From Isoetes taiwanensis (taxonomy: Eukaryota > Streptophyta > Lycopodiopsida > Isoetales > Isoetaceae), in NCBI GenBank assembly GCA_021234155.1, contig JAJEKV010000009.1, positions 13,956,546-14,020,545 on the forward strand: DNA of 64,000 nucleotides. The letters run 5' to 3'. Below are positions 47,109-59,718 of the stretch, piece by piece. The notes beneath the pieces are model-generated. The model saw only the letters and a program-made list of their open reading frames with translations, did no database searches and was not told where the DNA came from. Both the position numbers and the translations under genes were made by a program. Numbering within the stretch: the first letter of the stretch is position 1; each line of letters opens with the position of its first letter.

Positions 47109-47888
47109 CAACGAAAATTTTAGTGGCCCCGGCGGGCCATTTGGCCACAAATTACAGGTTCAGGCAAAATGTGACGGCCGGCTTGAGTAAGATGCCTTAT
47201 CTACGGACTACCTGCAGATTCGCCATTTCGTGGCACTTTATTGCCTATTACGATATTAGAATGGCCAATTAGATGTTTGCTAATTGGAGTGGTATTGACT
47301 TTGAGACCAATTTAGTCCCAAGTGAGAACTAGATATACTTATGGAATGGCCATTTGGGCCACTTGGCCAAATCCTGTAATGCCTTAAGTTCGCCAAGTCT
47401 TAACTTATTAAGAGGCCCCCTCATAGGGGCTAACATTATTAGAAATTTTTATTCCTAAATATCTCTACCAACTAAGAATAATCCCGCTCTTTTGGAAAAT
47501 CAAATGTCGAGACACTTTTCAATCCTCTTTACGAAGACTCCGGCATCGGCATCTGATTTCTGATTCTCCCTACCAGCAATATGTGCATTATTGAAATATA
47601 TGGGGTATGAATTCAAATTCATACAACATGTAACTTAAATACATTTATATAGGGTAGCGACTTTTTTATGTTCGGGCAACTAGCTCTATATTTATCTAGC
47701 TAAAAATTGCCATTTAAGCTACACATTATTAGATATTTGGTTCAAAAATCGCCAATTGGGTTGCAGCCACATTAGAAAAACATAGGAAAAATGGCCAGTT
47801 CAAGCTACACTTTTGGGGGCATATTTTACAAGGAATGGCCAATTCATTATACTTATACAAAATTATAGGTCCCTTAAAATTTTCCCTG
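47109..47888. mobile_element. Non-autonomous hAT-like element, 780 bp
   Basis: Flanked by the 8-bp target duplication TTCCACAC (47101-47108 and 47889-47896). The ends form an imperfect inverted repeat: CAACGAAAATTTTAGTGG at the left and CAGGGAAAATTTTAAGGG at the right in reverse complement. An 8-bp duplication and a CA(G/R)GG-like end are typical of hAT elements. There is no coding capacity. Internally ATGGCC(A/T)-type words recur (GAATGGCCAATT twice, GAATGGCCATTT, AAATGGCCAGTT), like the subterminal repeats bound by hAT transposases. Removing it restores the host reading frame. Confidence 0.9.
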
Positions 47889-47896
47889 TTCCACAC

Positions 47897-48115
47897 TCCA
47901 TTCAAACAGCATGTCCTTAACCATGAGGCCTGTCAAAGTAAGGGCAATCTCTGAATAATCCCGAATGAAACACCGATAGAAATTGGAAAACCCAAGAAAA
48001 CTGTGAATATCTCGAACGGAAGAGGGTGTTTGTGATACGAACTTGTATTCTCTAAAATAATTATGCAATACATTGTCAGAAGTCCACCCAACTGGGTTGT
48101 CCTTGAGCAAGAGAC
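47897..48115 (-). pseudogene. Ty3 reverse transcriptase, C-terminal end
   Basis: Encodes TPSSVRDIHSFLGFSNFYRC and FIRDYSEIALTLTGLMVKD, the conserved thumb/connection segment after the Ty3 RT active site, then LFEWSVE at the hAT-like insertion. Similarity stops at about 48115; the catalytic part of RT and all of gag are missing upstream. Confidence 0.9.
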
Positions 48116-51100
48116 TTCCAAAGACAGGCTGAATTTAAGGAAATGTACGCTTTAAGGAAAGTCAATCAAGCACTAGAACGCCCGTTCTAGCAACAATACA
48201 AATTCAAAGGATGAGATATGAAGGTTTAAAATAGAAGATGGGCTTTAGCATTGGTATGTATAGAGTTATTCGAAATTCTTAGAGGATGCAAGATTTCTCC
48301 AAACAATCCATCTTTAGCAAAGCTAACCATCAAGATCTACCATATTCATCAAAATCTATCAAGCATAGAAACTCAGGGGGAAATAGTTTAGGATTTGTAT
48401 TGAAGGATCTAGATTCTCAGACAGATTCACCGGTTTTGGCTATCGCCGTTGGTCGCAGCAGTTCATCTGGAGACCAAGATGTCGGTATCGAAACTACTGT
48501 AGCAGATTCTTCTTGTTACTATAGCCGTCGGATTCGTTGTCGAGGGTCTCGCAGGTGTTAGCCAGTGCCATCCAAGACTGTCTGATGCCGCCCTTAATAT
48601 CTGTTGTATCACTAGAAAGGCTTCGACGTCTTTTATATAAGACTTTGCCGTTTTAAATATGATATCTCGATGCCTTATAAAAGACATCACCTTTTATTAG
48701 GAATATTTTCCCCCTTTTTTTATTAAAGTACGAATTAACCATAGGAATAGTTAATCTAAACATGGGGTTACAAGGCTTAACATTACAAGATGTTATATCG
48801 GATAATAAACAGAGGATAAACTGGATCAAGCAACGATATCTCAAAATATCAGATGACTGCAAAATTCAGAGTTTTTGGCTTATTGATTTGGAAAGAATAG
48901 AATTGGACAAGTATAAAGATGTCTACTCAATGCAAGTTAACTACTGAAGAACACTCTCCAGCAACCATCCAAATCTGAAAAATTTAGGAAAACGATAATT
49001 CAATAAAACCACTAGAGATCACACTCTAGCAACCATCCAAATTTTAAGGTCCAGGCTTCAGAAATTGGCTTAAGAGAAGGTCAGAATTTTAGCTACCTGT
49101 AAACAAGGCTTATGGCTCATAATATAATTAATATCCACTAATTATCATCTGTAGTAGCCTGGCAGATCTGGTGTTCGTTGAAGTAGGAAGTGAGGTCGAA
49201 GATATTTTGGAGCAGTGGTTCTTCTGGACTTGAATTGGCTTGTGCACAAAATAAATATGTCTCTTAGGCTTGACTTTCTCTTAAATTTCTACAGAAGCTT
49301 CCCGTGGACGTAAAAATTCATCTTATCTTATCTTATCTTTATTATATGCCTATTGCATCTCTTTAATTAAAAAAAACTCTATCTGCAAATTATCAATAAC
49401 CATTCTACCTATTTGCCAATAAATCATTCTCATCTTGCTTATGATGGCTTTCTTCTTAAACTGAATTCTCTCTTGCAGTAGACTGCAAGCTAACACATAT
49501 TCATTGATCTTATTTGACTGCATCAAATTGCTGCAAGTTTAAAACTATTGATCTAGCTACTCACCTCGTCTTCTGAATTATAGCTGTTTTGCTTTTTTCA
49601 TTAATTAAAAGTTATGTCAAAAATTCAAACTTCGTTCACATGTTCTTGATAAGTTTAGAGAATGCCGATCTCTTCATCACAAACAAAGATTAGTCTAAGA
49701 TATAACTGCTTTACTGATTAACTAAATGCATCTATTCTTTAATCAATAGAAACTGCTAGATAAATCCATCCATGCTCTAGAATTTCAAAACTAGCAAGTC
49801 ACATTTAATTAAAGTGGTTCACATGCGATTCCCATTTTTTTTTGGAACCTTGTTATTTTACATAAAAAGGATGTGCGAAACTTTTAAAACTGCATTATTG
49901 CTTTAGAAGTTGTTTTTTTTCCTGTGTAAAAAAAAGTTAAGGAAAATTACGTGGTCTATTTTTCTCGTTAGCGAGTCGAGAAGATAAAGGACACAACTAA
50001 AACCAATGAAGATGCTATCTCTTTGTAAACAAAATGCTAATCTACCCTGAATTTTTATACATAAATAATTTCAGTACATTGTATTTTACAGTGGTTGAAG
50101 AGACCATGATGGTCGAGCTGGCACAAATATTACATCATCTTCGCACACAAACCACCTACTGGGAACAATATGCAGAGCAAGGTCCGAGGTGTTCCAAGCC
50201 ACAAGAGCAACTTGAAGGGAATAGAAAACTGAACGCGCTAGCCTGTCCAATGCATGTCATCAACCTCTTCTCGTCCTCTTTCTTCAATGAACGGGTCTTT
50301 CCATGGCTCCTGATCATGTCCTTTCTGTTCGCGATCTGTACTGGAAAAAGCAAAATCAAGTTAATGCAATTGTTGCTACAGACAATACAAATAAAAAAAA
50401 CCCAGTTCTTTACGCACAAGAACACACTTACTAGTTGTCTCAGACATGCGATCCATAAATGCACAACTGGTCTTGGATATGCAACTAATAATATCCACAA
50501 TAATAATATGTACAAGAAATTTATCGCGGCGGCCTTTTCACCTTTGTAGAATAGCAGGGATCTTGCACATTAGGCCATTTGTTATGGGCAACAGTCCCAC
50601 ATGTTATTGAATTATCTATTATATGATTCGAATAAGGTTATGAGTGTATACAAAAGGTTGGGAAAGAGAAACGTTCGTGGCGGCCTTGGCCGCCGCGATA
50701 AGTTTCTTGTATTATTTATTACTTCTTTATTGTCGCTTCTTTATTGTCGTACTCTTTAGAGAATCTCAATGACTATAAATCTAACAAATTTTTATTGATG
50801 CAATACACAATCCGTCTCCTATAGTCCTTAAATAATAAGGGACTTGTATAACAGATACGTCACTCTAGAAAAATAAGTGAAACCATATTCAAAGTTTCAT
50901 GATTGTAGTTATATGATATGTTTTATTGAATCTTTATGAGAATAGTGAAGGAAAAACTCTTATGCGAGTAATAGGCTTGGCTTTAATGCTTTACAATCTG
51001 ATTAAGATGGATAACAAGCTTTGAAACACGGAGCATTTATCTTCCATATGCTTCAAGTAAATTCGTGTTGAAATGTCACAAACTAAAACAGTATATGTAT

Positions 51101-51190
51101 CTTTATACAAATAAATAAATCATCAATGTGATGAATAAGGTGGACTTATATTTTTCACAATTTTATTTCTGCAAAAAAGAAAACACTACG
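48116..51190. other. Intergenic; simple repeats and possible LTR-like sequence, no gene supported
   Basis: AT-rich. A short CTTAT microsatellite lies at 49320-49345, and TTATATAAGAC/GCCTTATAAAAGAC inverted words at 48630-48690. TGTTATGGGCAACAGTCCCA at about 50580-50605 resembles the start of a copia-type LTR, but I could not find a matching end or second copy. A short GC-rich inverted pair is listed separately. Confidence 0.45.
50505..50720. repeat. Short repeat family, two inverted copies here and a third at 52270-52330
   Basis: The core TACAAGAAACTTATCGCGGC occurs at about 50510-50535 (plus, one change), at 50690-50712 (minus) and at 52281-52302 (plus, two changes). Flanking bases (GGCGGCC, then GAACGTTTCTCTTTCCC-like sequence) are also shared between copies 2 and 3. 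It is a dispersed repeat of unknown type; the two inverted copies could form a hairpin with a loop of about 150 bp. Confidence 0.7.
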
Positions 51191-51193
51191 ATC

Positions 51194-51406
51194 TTATCTC
51201 CCACAGAGAGAATCCAAGGAAGAATTCAGATCAGATGCAGCAGCACTTTGTGGAGGAGGAGGAGTTGTTCTAATAGCAAAGGAAAGGAGAGGAGGCAAAG
51301 GTTCATCTCCTTTAAGGATATGGCAACATTGTCTCATACTTGGTCTACATTGAGGGTCATGTTGGCAACACAAGAGTCCCAATGTCAAGACTGCAATTAC
51401 ACCCAT
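51194..51406 (-). pseudogene. L-type lectin receptor kinase, C-terminal kinase fragment
   Basis: The frame reads VIAVLTLGLLCCQHDPQCRP then SMRQCCHILKGDEPLPPL. This is the very conserved end of the kinase domain of plant L-type lectin receptor kinases (VLxLGLLCSHxDPxxRPSMRQVVxxLxGExPLP). Only about 45 codons match; there is no catalytic lobe, transmembrane segment or lectin domain upstream, and the frame before VIAV is interrupted. A short Ser/Pro-rich tail and a stop follow. I take it as a relic of a membrane receptor kinase gene. Confidence 0.75.
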
Positions 51407-51599
51407 GGTTCAATCACACCCACTACGATTCCTTCTGTTCCAAAATGACAGAATCTGAGCTCCCGCAATGCAGGAATGCCCAATCGAGAAGCTCTTTCTC
51501 TTCTCTGTATTATTCCACTGCGGCCATCTCAGCGACAAGGTTATGCGGGATGTGCATTAATCGAGGGAAGTAGTCATTGAGCCATTAAATTAATCTCGG

Positions 51600-54500
51600 G
51601 GAAGAAGCTCTTTTTTTTTCTGATGTCACATGCCATTTGTGCGGCTACCCAGAAGGTGCCAATTGACCTAGTGCATTGCTCTCCCTAACATAAAATGCAT
51701 CCTCATGCATAGAAGAATAATGGGCATCCTCATCATTTTTCCATAGCCATCCCAAACCTTCTAATAAGCTCCCTATCTTGGGTTCTTCTTCCAATTGGTA
51801 TTTGCGAATTAAATCCAAGCTCCATAGATGCATACAAATTGCCATTACTATGAATAACATCGGTGGGATGAACAACTCACGTAACCATCAAAATTGCGAG
51901 AAACATGTCAAAGGAAGATTTTGAATCCGAAAGGAGGAGCATGAGATTTGCTTAGGCTTTTTTGATGGGCAGCAAAGATGAAGCAAAGCATCAAATTGCT
52001 TAATCGCTAGAAAGCCGTGGGCCCGGCCGGGTGAAAAATTTGGGATGAATAAGCATTGATTTTTATTGATATGGCCAAATTGTTTTGCAAATCTCCGTGC
52101 CCAAGATCCTTCAAAATGGATCCAAAAATCAAACTCAAATCGGATCATGTCGTCACAATCAATTCTTTTTAGTTTTTATTTTTTGTTTTCTATTTTTGTG
52201 AGGACGTGTTGCCCTCAAATTTTTTCTTGGAGCGAAATAATACATCAAACAAAAATCAAGCTGACTTATATATGTTAAGATTACAAGAAACTTATTGCGG
52301 CCCCCTGGCGGCGAAACGTTCTTTCACCAACTCATCTATATGTGGTAGAACATGCAAGATTTGAACCTACGCTCTTTTTTTTTTGCCCTTGTGTTCGCGC
52401 GCGATGAAGGATGCTAACCATAACGACTATAGGATGCCGCCCTTGACGTTTCTCTTCCGGTCTTGTCTATTTTAAGCTAGAACACGAAGGGAATAAATAA
52501 GGTCATGTTATCCCTTAAGATCATAATATGTAGCAATGCTTGAGCATAGCGGCACTGCTTCTAAGCATTACTCCACCGATTTTCCCTCTTAAAGAGACAA
52601 ATAATTCATAATGCGTTTTGATGAATTAGGGTTTATAACCTTACGGACAAATGAAGCTATGGAGTCCTCTCGGTTCCACGGTAGTTCGTTCTTCCCTTCC
52701 CCTCTCCGGGCCATTTCACACCTACCTTGCATCTAACTTAGCGCACAGGACTTGTCGCTTACGGTTTTTGAAAATCCGTTTTGTAACTGATGAAACCATC
52801 ATAATCTGGATATGGAAAAAGCCCGCTCGGTCTCCATTTTGAATCAAGCCGCTCATCCCTCGGATGATTCCTTCCATAATTCCGAAAGGATGCGGAGAAT
52901 CTTCTGCCTAAGCTTTGAATAAAAATCCCCTATTTCTTGCATTATTTTTTACGCCTTCCTTTACGCGGCCTTTAAGATGTGCGAGAGAAATTTGGGCTTT
53001 CAGCCATATAGCTGTTCTGACATCTAATGCTACTAATGCTTGATTCGATTGGCATTTAGGAGCTTATCAAACAGGGGCGTGAACCGTGAACCTGGGCCGT
53101 GGATTGTGAATGTGGGCCGTGGACGTGGAATGATGATGGCGAGGCAACATATGAACGAAAAAAATTCCAGAAAGGTCATGGCGTAACACTTTCGTTTGCC
53201 AAACTGTGACAACCTAGGCCGCACATCTAAAGGCGGCCAGGATCGTATCTTGTTGGGCTGCAAAGAACTCTAAAACATCACTTATGCCCTAACAATTTGT
53301 GCGGCAACAAAAGCGGCCGGCATTTCAATCTTCGATAGTAATTAAGTCGGCAAATTTAGAAGAGGAAGTTTTGCAGCTTGCATGGGGCATAGAATTAAGC
53401 AAACAGCCATTTTTATGGGTCTGGGAGAACCAATCGTCATCGCCGGATTATGTGATCCCGGAGCTTATAACCCACTAAAAACCTTTGTTTTCTGGTTTTG
53501 AATATCCCTTGCTTTGCCCATCTGCCACTTTATTTGTTTTTGGTTTTTTTCAATTCTTGAGCAGATCCATGGATCCTTCTTGCCGGATTAATCTATCTGA
53601 ATCAGGGTTTTTCTCTCCGTTTTTAAATTTCTGTGATTGGGTTTTTTAATCCGGCCATAATGACTTTTGAAACTAAAACTAGATGCTTGATTCCAAATGG
53701 GTGGGAGGATTCGATACTGTTAATGCTGCGTCTGTTTGCGGATTTACAAATCGGGCTGCCTTCTTGATTTGTTCAACGTTTTTGCTTTGGTGCTGCGGCG
53801 GCGGCCTATTTTCTTGCATGGAAGGCGTTATTTAGAAACAAATCTAGCGTCTCGATCTTGTTTTACTCAGGAAACTGTAACCGACGTTGAAGAATGTAGT
53901 CAAATCTCGCTCGGCTATGGAAATCCGGCATACCCACAACCCTTTCTTCCTTCTTACCCGTTGAAGATCACCATAGCCCGATCAGCCCTTTGTTCCACAA
54001 ATCAAATCCACAACTCCAGCTCTCGACCTAAACCTTAAATTGGGTCGGTAGAACTGCTGGATTGATCCAAATTGAAGGAAAAATCTGTTTGGGTTCATGC
54101 GAACTGCAAAGCAAGTTTGTGGCAGATTGAAATTCATGGCCTTTTACTTTTCTGCTGAATTCGATGCCAATTGTGAGCAGATCTTCGCCGGGTTCTTCTT
54201 TCCTAGTCACAATCAAATTTGGGCGGAACAGAGTAGAACAAAGACGAACAAAGCATAATAAATCGCTTGGATCCAAAGCATAACAAACAGACTTGCTAAG
54301 ATCCGAAACAAAGAATTGTAACAAAGAATTTCTGCAAATCCCCAATTGGAATTGCTCAAATGCAAATCCGACCACCAGGGTGAAAGCTCTCCTTCTTATC
54401 GATATTTTTTTTTCTACACAGATATTTCACGGTCACATAGAAAAAACCTGATGAAGAAGCTATTGACATAATTATTGAAACAGGGGAGAATGAAACATTT

Positions 54501-57500
54501 CTGTAGAAAGCTATCTAAGAGCATGACATCCGTCATGTTATTTTGAAACTATAAACCAGAAGAACTATGAACCTTGGTCATTTTATTCTGGGCAAGGAGA
54601 AGAAGATGTAGCAAAACAATCCGCCATATGCAGCCATAATTATGCTCTGCTGCATCTGGTGAAATGGATACCAGAGAGCACACAGAACATATGTCACTGC
54701 TTCAAGAAACCTTAGCTCTTATTCTTGGTCTAGATCTAGCCCAAATTGGCACAACAAATGAATCTGATGACTCAAATCCGGGAATCCACTTGTAGGAAAT
54801 GAATCATTATGTTACAGGCATAAACTTCAAGGCATCGTCTTTGTTAACAAACTGTCCATTAAGAAGGGAATAAATTGAAAAGCCACGGGAATAGTTCCTT
54901 TACAAACTTATCTGAAACAACACATCTGAAAAGAAGAAGGAGAGCTACAAGCTGCGAAATGCGGAGAGCTCTGATTCTGAGAACTAAAGACTAAGCTTTA
55001 GAGATGAATTCTTGAGGGATGGCCCTTCATTCATGTTTTTTTTTTCGACTTTAAATAATCGCTGTTATAGCCAATCGATTGATCGAAGTAGAGTAGGCAA
55101 AAAATTCCCGTAAAGCTGAAGAATCCAAAGTCGTTTCAAACTACCGCCCGCTGCTTAATCCTGCCACCAAAATGAGGGTTTCATCCATTCCTTCACCCAG
55201 GCAAAACAAAGTGTATGGTGTCAAATACTCAGTGGAATCTTGTACTGATTCATTGCTTTTGATGTGAAACTCAGAACCTATGTTCTTATCCTGGATAAGC
55301 AGATTTTGAAAATGTTTCAAGAGTCTTCATCACTGGAACGAACTGATACCCAATTGCTTGGGCCATCCCTTGCCTGCACCTGGGCTCCCTGCCTCGCCAA
55401 CCTCACCGCTTCCTGCCTCCTACCAAAGGCTTTTCTGCACCCATACCCTGACAGTATGTAATCTCAATGTAAAGGAATCACTTGGATTAAAAAGATAAAT
55501 ATTTGACTGGAACCTAATTCTTTATTGATTTGTTCTACCAGCAAATTTGAGTTATCGAAGGATTTTTGATGGCAAGTGAACAATTTCGATGTTGTTTTGA
55601 TCTGGGATTGCTGCAGAGTAAGAAAAAGAAAGGAACCAATATGACATCATACGCGCATTTTTTCCACGCATGAAGCCTAGTTTTTAAATGAAAATGTATG
55701 TAATATGCTTATATATGGTTTGAAGGATATACATTTCACACATATATGTGTATTGGCGACTCACAAGACTTGTTGCATGAAGTTTGTTCTTTTAGTGATG
55801 CCAGTGAGATTTAAGAAGCTATTGATTATCTTATGTCGAATTTTAGAAATGTGTTTCAAAGATGTTTTATCTATTAGGTGATATATGTGTAAGGATGGAA
55901 AAAATAAGTATACATAAAGCTTATCTAGAAGAAAAGTAGATCCTGGCCTGGTGAAGATTATTTATGCAATTTTTTTTTCATTCTATGTTAGTCAAGGCAA
56001 TTAAATTATCTAATATATTGGCTGTAAGATTATGCAATTCTTTTCATTAAAGTTAGTAACTTCTCAATTAATAAAAGATATTTATTTACAAAGCTTTCAT
56101 GCAAGCAAATTTTCAATAATACTGAAAATTTTAGAAAGTTACTGAATACTCCTTCTAAAGAATAAAATTTTTCCACTCAAGTAAACAAAAACTTGAGGCA
56201 AATCAAAGGCTAACAAAGCTTAAAGAGAACCCCTAAACTTAGCAAAGGGAAACCTTGAAAGGATGAAATTATTATTTTTCAAAAGGCAAGCATCATAATC
56301 TTCTCAACTCCTGAGTCATACGCCAATGCTGATAGAGTTTCTGCCTCTCTCTCAAAAGCTCAGATTAAAATCCTCGGATTTTTTCCCCGCCTGCGCCGAC
56401 TGCCTGCAGCTTGAGTAGAGAGGATCCCAGAATGCTAAACCATCCTTAAGAGACCAAAACTCACATAAAGCTGTTACTAAGTCCAATATTAAGTTCCAGC
56501 AAACCCTAGCAACAGAAAGCAAGCAATTGCAGCTAATTCTGTTGAGAGCATACAGTTGACGTTAACTATTGATAATATGCAAAAGACCATTCCACATTGA
56601 GAATAATACCAACCTCGCTGGACTATTATGTTCAAAGAAACAATATGAATAGTGGGCCCTTCCCACGGAGCAGGATATTCAAACATTAGAATGAGAAGTT
56701 CAAATCGATTTTTAGTTAAACTTCTCAGTTTAATCTGACTACATAACTGGCCATAGGTGAAACTCCATTATGTAGTTTTGCACCTGCAAAGGCATGCAAA
56801 TTTCTACCCAATTCTCCGTTTAAATTTATTTTTCATCCATCGCATTTCAGTTTAGGAGCGAATGTATTTTTTTTCTCCGAGCTTAGTTGCTGTACTTCCT
56901 TTTTTTCTCTGGTATTAGCTTTAGCTTTGCCAAATCAAATGTGAATTCTACAACGATAAATTTTATGCCCATCAGAAGGCAAAACATTTGAATGACTTTC
57001 ATGAGATTATTCTGTTAGAGTCGCTCAGGGTTTGTTTTACATCGGCTAAGGGTTATTTTTGCCAAGTGCCCACTATGATATGGAATAAGGAAATTTTTAT
57101 TTTCTTTCCCAGAAACTGATCATAAAAATCCATTTTCTCCAGAATCTCGACTATACTAATACAAGCAATGAGCTTCCCAAGATGAATAAGATTTGGATCT
57201 ATAAAATCTCAACAACTTAGAGGAGCCTTTAACAAGGTAGAAAATCAATTAGGAAAAGAAGAAGTTAACTCTTCCTTTGAGCTACATTAACATCCTGAAG
57301 TCAATAATAACCTCCAGGTCAATATTTCGGTTCAAGAAATTTGGGCATTTGAATAGAAGATTATTTGGATCATTCCAATTACATTGAGCTTAAATCAGCC
57401 GCCTTCATCAGTTTATTTTATGAATGCTGAGTTGGGCAGATTAAGCCACCTTGCCTCAAAAGATTCAACTCTTATGGATAGAGAATTTCACCTGATTCTG

Positions 57501-59037
57501 TCGTGTCTATTACAACTTGACAATGTCGCATTCTCATGGCCAACTTGGAATCAGCCAGAAGACCAAACTTGCTTGCAAGATATGCATGTACGAAATGTAT
57601 GTTAATTTACTAATGGTTGGGTTTCCTAACTTTTTTGCTGGTGGAACAGCTAAGAGGAAAATACGCGTCCTTCTGCTTCAGTAGTTCAGGCAAGGCAACC
57701 AATTGTAAATGGTGCGGACATGCCAGCCTCAAATCTGGCTGATTAGGATCTTAGTTGCAAAGTAATCAAGATGCTTATAAAAGCAATAAAAATATCAGAA
57801 ACATGAAATCTTTTTCATTACCTTCCATAACTGCTCCAGCTACAGTTGGCTATGCAACTCAATTGATCTAGTCATGCAATTGATCTAGTCATGCAGGTCG
57901 TTTAATCAAAACCAAAACTCACAAAAAATTCTGAATTTGCAACAGAGGCTTTGGCTTCAGATTAGTTCCTGTGGTTTAGTTTGTCTCTGCCCAAAGGAGC
58001 AGAAGGTGCTGCCGACCTTCACTACAGGAGCAGATTCAAGGAAAAAAACATGTTGAAAAGGGCAATTACCATTTTGAGAGGTCCTTAATCCGGCATGCAA
58101 ACATAGATTAAAAGCCCAGAATTACTCGCAAGACTGAAACTCAAAGGAATTGACGGAGGCAAGGGTTTTTACGCAAAGATCTTGGATTGGCTTCCATCGC
58201 CCGCTCCAATTTACCTTCACAGAAAAAGCCCTGGCTTCCACCGCCATAAGCATGACCCTAGTTTACTGTCACAATTTTTCAATACGACTTTAGTTTACTG
58301 TCACAATTCTTGGATATGAATAATCAAGAGGGGAAGATACCTCAGCAACACCAAATTCTTTACTGCAGACTAAGATAGGATCTCGAGTCTTGAAGCGTCG
58401 CCCTGGCAAAACCCCAGGGCATATCCATTTGACTGTTTCCTTGCCCTCAACATCAATTCTACTGTGGTTTCCTCTTTAGGTGCGGCAGTTACCTCCTGAT
58501 AGAGGCGCTCCATACCCCGCTATGGCCTCCCCATACAAACAACACACTAGCGTTTCTAGTGCACCCATCGTTCCTCCTGACGCATCCGGTAAACTATGGA
58601 TGGACCTCAGCTTTCGGACGACATAGGGATCGAGAAGTCTCTCGACACTGATCCGAAGCTCTCCAGATCTTTCCAGAGGCAGCCAGACATGAGAGAGCAG
58701 CTTCTAGAAAGACCTGTAATGTTTGTAGAATTTTCAGTGCTTACACGTGTATATTAGTAAAGGTAAATTTAAACATAAACAATTTTTATTCAAGCTGCCC
58801 CCTAATCCTCCATATTACAATTATATATTAGAGATATATAAAGAGAAAGGGTTTGTCCAACTTTAGACCTTCAATGATTTTGGTGTCTTTATGAATGACT
58901 ATGGTTCAAAGTAACTCAATTTGACCATAATACAAGTTGCAGTGAATCAACCCACCAAAAACAACTTTGATTTAGCATTCTTTGGTTTGGGGGGACTCTT
59001 GTTAGAACACAAGAGTTGTAAGAAATTGAACGCCATA
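51600..59037. other. Long intergenic stretch; no gene supported
   Basis: Short frames on both strands, none with recognised domains. It includes the third copy of the short repeat (52270-52330), a short run of T at 52374-52384, GC-rich patches around 52290 and 53790-53810, and a 17-bp tandem repeat (CAATTGATCTAGTCATG) at about 57858-57895. A 53-codon plus-strand frame at 58596-58757 (MDGPQLSDDIGIEKSLDTDP) lies in slightly more GC-rich sequence, but I do not recognise it. Confidence 0.45.
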
Positions 59038-59718
59038 TCACTTCCTGGATGAATTACTCATGTCAGTTAGTTCTAATGTTATAGAACGCAAGGCCCTCTT
59101 GTTGGTGTGTTTCATGCTATAATACAACTTTTTATATTGTAGATACGTCAGCTCCTTGTACATTGGTTTTTTGCCATTGTCAAATAGAGGTCGAATGATT
59201 AATTCCTCATCACGAGGAGCATGAGAGGAGGCAAGGCAAGTATAAGGTTGGGAACCACGTATTTTGAGGCGATGCTCTGCACTCTTGTAAATTCCATTGG
59301 TGATGACCTATGAAGCACAAGACCTTTCAGTGAATACAACGACGTTATGGGAAAAAAAATGTTAGGCCCATTACCTCTAGATGATCTCCCACAATGACAA
59401 GGAGGGAATCCTTTACAAAATAAGCCAGCCTATTGAGACGTACAGTTTTTAAATTGGAAAGCGCTAAAGCCATCCTCACTATTAGTGGTATAGCACCAAG
59501 GTCAAATGGGCATATGTTCCAATGAAGCGCACTGGAGAATGCAAGGTTGCCTTTCCAAAGATTTTTGAAGAGGGTCAAGCATTTTTCTAAGGGCTCGTGA
59601 CCGACATACAAAGCTCCGCAAGAATGCATGTGCAATTCGCCCCAAGTTAAAACATACATTGGATCAAGGTATTTCCTAATAGGACCAACATACAGAGCCT
59701 CTGCATCAAATTTAATTT
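59038..59718 (-). pseudogene. 2-oxoglutarate/Fe(II)-dependent dioxygenase, last two exons
   Basis: The last exon (59038-59307, acceptor CATAG, stop TGA at 59038) is fully open for 89 residues. It reads VITNGIYKSAEHRLKI, containing the distal iron-ligand His of the SNGxYKSxEHR motif, then SSHAPRDEELIIRPLFD and PMYKELTYLQYKKLYYSM, the usual C-terminal pattern of DOXC-class enzymes. A donor GAG^GTAATG at 59374-59375 joins in phase to the preceding exon (59375 to about 59718), which ends VKDSLLVIVGDHLE, the usual (V)NIGDxLE motif. Upstream the HxD iron-binding motif is not intact (a CPFDLGAIPLIV segment lies in its place), and the RxS 2-oxoglutarate motif is altered. These enzymes oxidise hormones or secondary metabolites. 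I find no 5' exons, so it is most likely a decaying copy. Confidence 0.75.

Larger units (their letters stand above)
35940..48115 (-). mobile_element. Degenerate Ty3/gypsy pol (Tcn1-like chromovirus), interrupted by two DNA transposons
   Basis: From high to low coordinates the minus strand carries the end of RT (47897-48110), the RT/RNase H linker (46975-47100), RNase H (37449-37699), the integrase zinc-binding region and catalytic core (36430-37210), and the integrase tail with the start of a chromodomain (35940-36428). A hAT-like element (47109-47888) and a 9.3-kb DNA transposon (37704-46970) lie in between. No LTRs or gag were found, so both ends are lost. The RNase H/integrase wording resembles fungal and moss Tcn1-type elements more than common seed-plant ones. 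Confidence 0.88.

Noticed and set aside
50583-50860. Solo copia LTR starting TGTTATGGGCAACAGTCCCA
   Set aside because: No matching 3' end, target duplication or second copy could be found.
59345-59659. Leucine-rich-repeat or F-box/LRR protein (NLKTVRLN-like wording)
   Set aside because: The segment ends in GDHLE at a donor site that joins in phase to a clear dioxygenase C-terminal exon, so the dioxygenase reading explains it better.
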